Source of the DNA: Triatoma infestans
Taxonomy: Eukaryota > Arthropoda > Insecta > Hemiptera > Reduviidae
Reading direction: 5' to 3'
Assembly: GCA_011037195.1 (NCBI GenBank)
Contig: JAAEAF010001935.1
Coordinates: 229,910 to 293,909 of the forward strand
DNA length: 64,000 bases
The notes beneath the pieces were generated by a model. It was given only the letters and a program-made list of their open reading frames with translations. It searched no databases and was not told the DNA's origin. Position numbers and translations under genes: made by a program. How positions within the stretch are numbered: position 1 is the stretch's first letter; every line of letters begins with the position of its first letter. Below are positions 55,448-64,000 of this stretch, in pieces.

Positions 55448-56523
55448 GGGCAGGGTGGGGGGCATGTTGTTACAAATTTCAGTTAACATTTTTTAATTGC
55501 TGTATGTTGCACTCAAAATTGCTGAAAATGGATTAATTTGTTGTCTCATTTATATCTCTACTAATTAAATATTTTTTTGAGATTTTTCAAAATGAAGTAA
55601 CAATTAAAAATGCGCACACTGTAACAACGTGCTCTTCGGTGTGGCTTGTTGTTACACGCAGGGAGTAAGTTTTTACAATGTATAAAATACATGTTTAGGT
55701 GTTTTATTTTAAGGAAATAAAACTGAAATATGTTCAATAAACACATTATCAGATCTTTACTTTTAATAATAATAGCTTGCTTGATTATGATTTAAAACAG
55801 GAGGGTTATTACAATGCTTGAACATTCATTCTCTTTCTATTCACTGTCACTACCCATTCTAAGTCCGAGTTACAATTGTGGCAAATATATCTAGGGTCAT
55901 TTTTTACACATTTTGAATGGGCCCATCTTTTGCACCTTTTGACTGCGACCATGTTTTTAGACATTTCAGACACAGCCAGTCGTCCTCTTCTTCTCTGGAA
56001 CTTGATGATGGCAAATTATTATTTTTGATTCTTTTTCGCAGCTTTGGAGACACAGATTTTCTTTTTGTTAGAATTGCCAACTTTCTCGTTTTTCTTGTTT
56101 TTAGCTGCATTTCTTTTAAGATCTTACACTGTAACATCATGATCCAACCAACTGTAACAACTAACCCCACTGACGGCTATTTCACTAATTAATCCGCAAA
56201 CACATAGGTCAAAGAATACTAGCACAACCATACTGGATTGAAATTATTGTTAAGGATGTATGAATTAACAGCATAAGTATGAAAGCCTTACCTTTAGTAG
56301 TTTTCAGATCACAGCTTTCGGTTTCAATAATAAAATGTAGCTTTCACTAAGAAATATTTCGAGGAAAGTCACACAATGCCGTCATATGCAACAGAATCTT
56401 AGCGGGAGGGAACTGGTTACAACAAACAGCACTCGCATATCTCTCAACATTGACCACTAAGTAAATACTTCTCTCAGCCGATTTTTTTAAAAATACACTG
56501 TAACAACAAGCCCCACCCTCCCC
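55448..56523 (-). mobile_element. Pogo-like DNA transposon, internally deleted, 1076 bp
   Basis: The terminal inverted repeats read GGGCAGGGTGGGG-GG-CATGTTGTTACA (left) and GGGGAGGGTGGGG-CTTGTTGTTACA (right, by complement). Each end is flanked by TA (55446-55447 and 56524-56525). TGTTACA motifs recur inside, including an inverted pair around 55620-55660. The minus strand encodes the end of a transposase (see 55830-56170). The TA duplication and the C-terminal finger fit the pogo branch of the Tc1/mariner superfamily. The catalytic DDE domain is absent. Confidence 0.75.
55830..56170 (-). pseudogene. Pogo-like transposase C-terminal cysteine finger, relic
   Basis: The minus-strand frame contains the basic stretch KTRKTRKLAILTKRKS and an acidic SSSSREEEDDW. 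Then come CLKCLKTWSQSKGAKDG and, after a one-base frameshift near 55916, NDPRYICHNCNSDLEWV. A C-x2-C...C-x2-C finger with the YICHNC ending is characteristic of the C-termini of pogo/Tigger-type transposases in insects. The N-terminal DNA-binding and DDE parts were not found. It sits within the terminal repeats at 55448-56523 in the expected orientation near one end. Confidence 0.65.
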
Positions 56524-56639
56524 TAATATGTAATTAGTATTTTAAGTCCAAAAATATTTATTGAAGCGGTTTTATTTGAAGAGAGAAATATATTCGTTAA
56601 CATCGCTTTCGGATAGAACTTTTTCTTTGCACACTAATT

Positions 56640-56846
56640 ACAAAACAGCTAGCAGTATTATTTGAAACATTTTCTTAGGAAAATCGGGGGCCTTGGAAGA
56701 GCTGCAACATCTAGTTTGTCTCTAAAAATCATTTCCATTCAGTGCAATGCACGACACTACCACTATATCATATTATGTTATGACGCTAGAAGTTCAATTT
56801 TGAAGAAATTCGGTCAAACTGAAGTGCGACATTACAATTTTTTTTT
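56640..56846 (+). repeat. Repeat H, diverged module
   Basis: 'attatttgaaacattttcttaggaaaatcggggg' and 'ttcaattttgaagaaattcggtcaaactgaagtgcgac' follow the module order. It runs directly into copy M. Confidence 0.5.
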
Positions 56847-56848
56847 TT

Positions 56849-57901
56849 ACTTTCTCTTACTCCTAGTCAGAGGAAGTATTGTAATCGTGTCAAATTTTCG
56901 ATTTCGAGTTTTCACCGGAAATATCGGTTTTGAGGTCCCCTGAGGTCGCAAAAAAAGTGTTTTTTTAGCAAATGATCTGTGGTGTGTTTGTGTGTGTTTG
57001 TGTAGTGTGTGTGTGTGTCGGTGTGTGTTTGGTGTGGGTGTTGTGTATGTAATGTATTGAACAGCATAGATCAACAACGAAAAAACCGTAGCAAGTTGAA
57101 ACTTGATATTACGTTTAGGTATCTCCATGGATTCGACAGTACGTTATCTGTCAAAATTCCACAACCGGAAGTACCACTTTACCAGTTGGATTTTTTACTT
57201 ATTTTTTCGATTTTCTCAAAAATGGCCCCGATGATTTTCTTTAAACTTTTAACATCAACCACACATACAAAGAGTTACAATTTTTACTTGAAACCTTTCT
57301 CCGGAAAAATGCATTTAAGGGCACTTTTGGGGGAGGGATGGGGTTAGGCATCCATCTAAAGTACTATTTTAGTTTATTAGACAATTCTGTCATCTAAATA
57401 ATGTTAATTAGAATTAAATATGTTGTTGAAATTCCGAGTTTAAAAAAATCGGATACCCGGAAGTGCGATTACTTTACCACTTTACTAAATGATTTATTCT
57501 CTTTTTCGCAATTTTCTCAAAAATGGCTCCGACGATTTTCTTGAAACTTCGTATATAAACTAAACATGCAAAGATCTACACTTTTATTTAAAACATTTCT
57601 CTGGGAAATTCATTTTAAGGGCACACGTTTAGGGAAGGGGTGGGGTTACGTTTTTCTCTAAAGTGCTATCACAGTTGATTATACAATTCTATCATCCAAG
57701 CAAAATTAATTAGAAATAAATAGATGGTCAAAATTTCGAGTTTTAAGAAATTTAGTAAACCGGGAGTGCGCTTTTACTGAACAGTTTTTTTCAGTTTTCG
57801 ACGAATTTCGTTAAATTTGGTACACAAACTATAACAACTGTCAATTATAATTTTGAGAACAGGAGTAAGAGAAAGTTGTGTGAGTGTTTCACACCAGATT
57901 T
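56849..57901 (+). repeat. Repeat H copy M, full length
   Basis: It has all parts: a T run, ACTTTCTCTTACTCCTAGTC at the left, GGTCCCCTGAGG, a GT-rich microsatellite (56980-57050), GAACAGCATAGATC, and module starts near 57165, 57455 and 57757 (CCGGAAGT, CCGGAAGT, CCGGGAGT). The end is AACAGGAGTAAGAGAAAGTT, the hairpin GTGTGA-GTGTT-TCACAC (57878-57894), and CAGATTTTTT. It is the best preserved copy. It codes for no protein, so it depends on another element to move. Confidence 0.85.
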
Positions 57902-59893
57902 TTTTTTTTTAATTTTTGAGGATTTTTTGAAAACTGTTCCAACGATTTTCCTTAATAATGATTTTTACATAGGTTCTTAATGAACTTTGAGTTAGGTATA
58001 ATTTGAAGTGCTTATAGGGATTAAGATAGAGGGCTTCCATTATAATGTAGTCACATCAATTAGACAAGTATATGTAATTCAAATTCAACTATTTCATTCT
58101 TCTATGCACTATTTTGTAATTTATTTTGTTTACCTGAATAGGTGTACCTGGTTATATCATAAAACAATATGCTACAATATTTTCTAAAGTTTATTATAAT
58201 ACAAAACAGTGGCTGTTTTATACATAGCAAATCATAAATTCTAAACATATTCTAAATATTCTAAACAATATGTATGATTTACAGGTAAAGAGAGACGGGC
58301 CTAGAAAGAGAGAGAGAGTAACTTGATATAGTTTTCTCTGTATAAGGAAGTGAAGAAGAGAATTTCATTAAAAGTGAACATTCTTGGTAATTATTTATAA
58401 GAGAGTCCTTTTAAATATTTATCTAATATAAGAAGAGTAAAGTAAGTGGGACACTGCAATAGCCAGGGCATTAGGGGTAAAACTAGAGATTTACGAGTGG
58501 CTCTGGCAATGCTGCAGCAATAAGCAGCTCAACTCCCTTCCTCCCCGCTAACCTATTAGTAACGGCCAGTAACGTTATTAATTATGCGGAAAAATGGTCA
58601 GACATGAATTTTATTTTTTATTCATTGAGAAAAATCTTCTATTTAATTGTTCAAACTACGTAAATATAACATTTTATTATATTTAAACTCATTAACCATT
58701 AATTAGGGAGTTTTCAGTTTTTTTGTCCATAAAGTTTTCAACAATTACAGAATTTATTTGTGAAGACCGTGTATGCGTAACGCTGCAACAGAAGTTTAGA
58801 TCTATTCTGTTTAATTTATTTTAGATTAGATATAAGTGACTTATATGCTATCATCCTACCAAGTTGATTTTAATCAATCCCTACAGAGATCTTTCTGACC
58901 ACGCCCATCTCGTGAGACATGTTTTTTTTTTGGTTTCCTAAGAAGATTTTTTTTCTGATCCGGCTGGCACAGCTTTCATCACGTTTTCTATATCTTTCGT
59001 ACACACTTCCTATATAAGGATGCCCGGAACGCTGACAATGGCTGAAAGAGATGGTCCGCTGTATCTACAAATATGGCTAAATACTTTGAGAATGAATTCT
59101 TTAACAAAATCTGCGAAGCTGATATTTACAGTCTGGAGAGTTATTTCAGCAATACGGTTTTCTTTATCACCCTACTCCACCCACGTTAATGAAATCAGTA
59201 AAATATTCATCCCGACGACCATTTAAATCCTCGACCTTTAATAATAATCCTTGATTAAACTTTTGTATTCGTAGACTATTTCTAAAGCGTTACAAAAATC
59301 ATTGTGATCCAAACTAGAGCGCGTGGGCGCGTCAGCAGTCTGATAAAATCTTTTTAGTTTTAAAAAAAATACCATTTTTTTTTTTCTGAAGTAAACAAAA
59401 TGAATTCCACTAGACTTGAGCCATCTTTACTTATAAAAACTTCTATTTTAAAAACTTTTTCTAGAAATAGTTTCAGATTATTTATATTTTTAGATCTTAC
59501 TAGAATAAACTATAAAATAATCGTTTTAAATTAAACCACTTTCATATATATCTCGGTAAATTCGCAGTTTAACATTTAAATTTAATTCATAAATAAATAC
59601 ATAAATTTGATATCAGGATATCAGGTTTTATTCTTATATTGTTTTCTTTGCATGTTTTTTGCGAAGTAAAATTGAGGAAACTGATGAAATTATTGGAGTC
59701 TAATTCTACAATAACTATAGGTTATTTATCTGCATTTTATCCCAGCACTCGTGACTGGGAAAACTGAATTATAAGATTTTAAACTTTCATTCTACACAAT
59801 ATTTCTGCATATTGTAGTGAGAAATTAACTGATAATGTTGATTTTAAAAGCGATTATATTTCATTTCATTTCATTTAAGAAGATTTTTTTTTT
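57902..59893. other. No recognised gene
   Basis: The first 60 bp resembles a further repeat H module start. The rest is AT-rich with a GC-moderate patch at 58900-59220 without recognised content. Confidence 0.35.
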
Positions 59894-60597
59894 ACTTTCT
59901 CTTATTCCTAGTAAGAGGAAGTATTGTTGCAAATCGTGTAAAATTTGCGATATCGAGTTTTCACCGGAAATACATGTTTTGAGGTTCCCTGAGTTCAAAA
60001 AATTGATTTGCAGAAAATGGTGTGATATTTGCGTGTTTGTAAGTGTGTGGTTAGCATAGCTCAAAAACTAAAAATCGCAGAAAGTTCAAATAATGATATT
60101 CCGGTTTAGGTATTACCATACGATCCAACAGTAAGTTATCTGTCAAAATTACTCAACCGGAAGTTACCAGTTTACTGAATGATTTTTTTTTCACTATTTT
60201 TACTTTTTGAGATTTTCTTGAAAATGGCTCCAACAATTTTCTTCAAAGTAACAATTTTTATTTGAAACTTTTCACTGGGAAAATTCATTTAAGGGCACTT
60301 TTATGGGAGAGGTGGGTGTAGGTTTTCCTCTGAAATGGCTATCTTAAATGATCATATAATTCTATCTAATCTAAACAAAATTAATTAGAAATAAATAAAT
60401 TGCCAAACTTCCGAGTTTCAAGAAAAATTAATAAACCGGAAGTGCGTTTTTAATAAACTGTTTTTCAGTTTTCGCGATTTTCTCCCGCAAATACATGGAC
60501 GAATTTCACTATGCTAATTATAAAATTTGTCAATCACAATTTTGTAAACTGCAGTAAGAAAAGAAAGTTGAGTGTGAGTGTTTCACACCAGATTTTT
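59894..60597 (+). repeat. Repeat H copy N, one module short, complete ends
   Basis: It starts ACTTTCTCTTATTCCTAGTA after a T run and ends CAGTAAGAAAAGAAAGTTGA followed by the hairpin GTGTGA-GTGTT-TCACAC (60572-60588) and CAGATTTTT. Module starts near 60157 and 60434 are 277 bp apart, so one module is missing. The GT microsatellite is short here. Confidence 0.85.
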
Positions 60598-61562
60598 ATT
60601 ATTTTATTTTCATATCAATTTGTTTCCAATTTTAGTGAAGTGCCTGCAAATAAACATATCCCTTTAATTTACATAAATCTCTTTTCTCTTAACAATTTTT
60701 GGGAAGCAGCTATGGATCTTGAGACATTAAAACGTACCAATTTACTAGCGTACAATTTACTGTTAAACTTTGTTTCTTTCAAATAGTATTTTTAATATTT
60801 TATTTACATGTTAATTGGATTATATTGTAGAAAATGTAAATTTGAAAAAAATAATGAGGCCTTTGCTTTTTTTAAAAATTCTAAATCATTATTTCAATAG
60901 CCATTGAATAGCCATTAGTTAAAGAAATTATATTCTCCAATTTAAGTTTGGAAAGAAAAATAAAAATTAAAGAAAAAGTTAGTGCAAAGCCACTTTGCCT
61001 CCTCTCTCTGGAATCTGTATGGTTCAAGTGCGCAAAGAAAAAAAAACTAAACTTTCAAAAGACAGTTCTAATACGTTATTTATGATATTTGGATATCAGG
61101 TAAGTTTTCTTATACGGTTTTCTTTACATGTTTATTTTTTTTTTTACATAAAATAAAATTGAGAAAACTCTTGTATCTGATTCTACAAAATATTTCAGGA
61201 GTAGGTTGTTAATCTGCATTTTAACCCCAGATTTCACAGTAATATTCCGAAATTTTTGAATTGTGTTATTACTATAAAAATACTGTACTGTAATAACTTG
61301 AAGTTTAATATACTGTTTATTTGTGAACCACCACTCCTTTTACTCACGACCCTGCTTGCTCGTCAAAAAAAATGCATAGGTCAACAAATAAATACATAGG
61401 TCTTTGTGATGTGATGGCAAGAAGAAAGAAGATATAATTTTTAAATAATAAATAAATCTAAAAATTATAACTAGTGGTTCCAGCCAGCCGCTATCTGCAG
61501 GTCAAGAACCGCGGCAAAACCCTTTCAAACAAGGGTTTTGAAACATCCACTAGAGGAGGGGA
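60598..61562. other. AT-rich, no recognised gene
   Basis: Nothing recognised. Confidence 0.4.
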
Positions 61563-61740
61563 TGTTATATACCAGTTCACAATCAGTACGAGATCAGTAT
61601 GTCGTCAGTTACACACGAGTTAAACATCAGTTACAAATCAGTTACGAGCCGTATCACATCAGTTATACATCAGTCATCGTTGACGTCAGTTCGAGTTATC
61701 AAGCAGTTAAGTTTCACACATCGCGAGCGCGTCCTTATTC
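61563..61740 (+). promoter_or_regulatory. LTR-like segment with an array of CAGTTA-type motifs
   Basis: TGTTATATACCAGTT resembles the start of some insect LTRs. The next 150 bp carries about ten CAGT-cored motifs (CAGTTA, CAGTTC, CAGTAC, CAGTAT, CAGTCA) at 9-20 bp spacing, with TATAC strings. CAGTTA is the complement of the Myb core TAACTG. No partner LTR, primer-binding site or coding region was found, so both the LTR and the regulatory reading are tentative. Confidence 0.3.
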
Positions 61741-62354
61741 AAGGTTTTAAACACTATTTCTTTAATATTTATTAATCATTTCATAATTCTTATATTCATT
61801 TACAATTGTGCATCTTAGTTTATCTATTTCAAAACACTTTAAATTATTTGTTAAAATATAGTTTATTTTCGTAAATCAGTAGTACGTATTTCGAATAACA
61901 ACTCTCTAAAACTCTCTAACTAACAACACTTACTCCTCACTTCAACTCCCGATACCAAGACATCTGATTCCAATACATCTTATATAATAGATGAAAAACT
62001 ATTCGAGAAGTTGAATACATAAAGTTTCAGTTATTCTTAAACATTTGAAAAGTTATCAGGTCGGTGAAGGGCTGTATTTTCCTAATACTGATCATGGAAT
62101 AGATCGAACTAGATATTTCTTAACAATAGAACAAATAGACTTCACTATCTTATCATTGCAAACAACTTTTTAGTTTTTTATACTTGTATGTGAAAGTGGA
62201 CATACAGTCATCAAGGTCTGAAATCTTAAAAGACATGAATAGCTCTCGCCACATCTCTTTCGGCTTCACATTCGCTTCATAGCTCTTAGAGCTGTTTTTG
62301 CAAGAAAAGTAATTTTCAGCAGAGATATTTTCCGTGATAGCATGCTTCTTTTTG

Positions 62355-62402
62355 TGGTCATCGACCGGTTTCGGGCGTTCCACCACCATCAGGATGCTTT
62401 TT
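62355..62402 (-). ncRNA. Hammerhead ribozyme-like motif, locus 4 left
   Basis: On the minus strand: GCATC, CTGATGG (62387-62393; the last A of the core is G), stem II region, GAAAC (62368-62372), CGGTC and GATG. The core change should impair cleavage. Confidence 0.5.
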
Positions 62403-62964
62403 GTTAAACAGTGTGATAACATAGGTTTGCATAGAGCAAATTTAGTTGATACCTGATCTTTAAATGTTTTTGTTAGGGCCTAACTAGGTTAAGACGGGTG
62501 TTTGTACCTGAGTGGGAAACATGTTTCGGTCTTTAAAGGGGGCATGTTGTACCCTTTAAAAGTGGAAACATCCAACACGTCGGGATGTGTAACTTGAACT
62601 ACGTTTCTTTGAAGGAGATTTACTTTATAATTAATTACCCATAATATCTTACTATTATATTTACTTATTATAACAGCGCGAAATAACACTATGCCAGCCG
62701 TGGGCTGACTGTGAAATAGTTACTGGCAAAAAATGATAAAATACGAGCTGAATGATTTGTAAGATAGTATAGATAAATCCATCCCCACGTGTTGGATGTT
62801 TCCATTTTTAAAGGATACAATATGCCCCCTTTAAAGACCGAAACATGTTTCCCACTCAGATACCAACACCCCTCTTAACCTAGTTACGCCCTAACAAAAA
62901 CATAGCAGACCAGTGTATCAACTAAATTTTCTCTGTGCAAATCTATGTTATCACCCTGTTTTAC

Positions 62965-63012
62965 AAAAAGCATCCTGATGATGGGCGAACGCCCAAAACA
63001 GTTAGTTGACCA
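62965..63012 (+). ncRNA. Hammerhead ribozyme-like motif, locus 4 right
   Basis: On the plus strand: GCATC, CTGATGA (62975-62981), T, a perfect GGGC-GAAC-GCCC stem II, then AAAAC in place of GAAAC and a changed CAGTTAGT in place of CCGGTC. The first core block and stem II are intact; the second block is not. Confidence 0.5.
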
Positions 63013-63075
63013 CAAAAAAATGCAGGCTATCACGGAAAATATTTCTGATGCTTTCCAGCTCTGCGGAACCAAACA

Positions 63076-64000
63076 CCACAACAACAGATAATTTTCCATC
63101 AACTGTGAAGGGGAGTAATTTTGTGAAAGTGCCTCGGAGAAAACAGAACTTAAGAAAGGGAAAAAAATCGCAGAAATTAACACATTTTTGCTCAACTAAG
63201 AAGGGGGGCTCCATTAAATTTATATTTGCAATTAAATATTCCATATTTTTTGACAAACTCTGGTGTGGGAATTTGAAATCGATTATTTTCACAACAGAGT
63301 TGGATGTTTATTAATGATACGATGTTGTCGTGAAATAATGCCCCCCCCCCTCTATGGCCCAAGGCTCTATATAATTCTGTTGTAAAGATTCAAAGTAAAA
63401 ATGAATATAGGAATATATAATTAAATTTTTTTTTATCATATAATTCTAATCTTCATTACAAAACTATACTTAATTAAATAGAATCCATGTACTAAATATT
63501 AACAAATATTTCTAAGAATGCATAATTTAAATTCCATAGCTTTCAACATTACCATTCAACAATAATAGAGTTAGCAGTTGACTATTACAATGTATAGAGT
63601 ATGTACAATATTGGCAAGAAACTTCTACTATATTGTGGACCAAGTTACACCATATAATAATGTGTTCCAAAACAAGAGCTTCCAACTACATCACATTCAC
63701 CTATTTTACTAACTTACTAAAATTAGTTTCATATGTATAATATGTTACTATACTGTACACCTAATTTCATACTGACAAATATTAACAAAATAGATGTTAT
63801 TTAAAGAAGAAAGCAAAGCATCGGAATAAGGATTGGTACACAAGAAGTAAATAAAAAAAACTTTTCAAATTCCAAAATGAAATGGAACAAGCCATTGTTG
63901 TAAAGTGGTTCGGTAAACAAGAAAGAACATTTGAATTTCTTGTTTACGTTATATTTTTATTGGTTTCATTATAATTTTAAAAAGCAAAAAAATGTTCTAT
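63076..64000. other. AT-rich, no recognised gene
   Basis: A C-run at 63342-63352 and AT-rich sequence; no motif recognised. Confidence 0.4.

Larger units (their letters stand above)
62318..63055. repeat. Large palindrome with hammerhead-like motifs, locus 4
   Basis: Left arm 62318-62582 and right arm 62788-63055 are inverted copies of about 260 bp around a 205-bp spacer. The outer part of each arm is the ribozyme arm seen at loci 1 and 2 (ATTTTCCGTGATAGC ... GTTGATAC). The inner part has GCCTAACTAGGTTAAG, GAGTGGGAAACATGTTTCGG, CTTTAAAGGGGGCAT and GGAAACATCCAACACG. The right flank GATGCTTTCCAGCTCTGCGG (63049) matches the flank of locus 1. Confidence 0.8.

Noticed and set aside
20963..63055. 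Full Penelope-like element with RT and GIY-YIG domains
   Set aside because: Only the ribozyme-bearing arms were found. No Penelope-type RT or GIY-YIG motif was recognised on either strand near any of the loci.

Overview
The window is AT-rich eukaryotic DNA, most likely from an arthropod. It holds Jockey-type and R2-type non-LTR retrotransposon relics, hAT, mariner and pogo-like DNA transposons, tRNA-derived SINEs, and one intron-containing nuclear tRNA-Leu gene. I found no operon structure and no host protein gene I could support. The only gene that looks intact is the tRNA. Assignment to arthropods rests on the Jockey and R2-like elements and is an inference; the species cannot be told from the sequence.

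Layout. 1-8 kb: an R2-like endonuclease fragment runs off the left edge, followed by two hAT-derived elements, a hAT transposase tail and two SINE copies. 8-13 kb: mostly unrecognised decayed sequence with one LTR promoter fragment. 13-20.4 kb: a cluster of copies of one dominant repeat (called here repeat H). It is about 0.7-1.05 kb, with inverted subterminal repeats, a 3' hairpin, an embedded GT microsatellite and an internal ~290-bp module. One copy is interrupted by, or abuts, a GC-richer 1.1-kb retrotransposon fragment with an open RNase H frame. 20.9-27 kb: a divergent pair of hammerhead-ribozyme-like motifs, a foldback element, and a third ribozyme-like copy. 27-29.3 kb: two well-bounded non-autonomous DNA transposons. 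30-36 kb: an LTR with a primer-binding site, a SINE and a Jockey relic. 37.8-39.1 kb: another non-LTR tail and a second, diverged hammerhead pair. 40-47.6 kb: more repeat H, a Jockey RT relic, a non-LTR RT/RNase H relic and a mariner remnant. 48.5-60.6 kb: a SINE, two near-full repeat H copies and several partial ones, tRNA-Leu(CAA), an R2-like C-terminus, a foldback element and a pogo-like element. 61.5-63.1 kb: an LTR-like motif array and a large palindrome carrying hammerhead motifs.

The most interesting signals are structural rather than protein-coding. Three loci carry hammerhead-like motifs in the same divergent (head-outward) arrangement, as expected of Penelope-like terminal repeats or a derived non-autonomous family. 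The dominant repeat has the organisation of a Helentron-associated (DINE/HINE-like) element and appears at least 15 times. Nearly all assignments come from reading translated motifs and terminal repeats by eye. Boundaries given without a terminal repeat are approximate.
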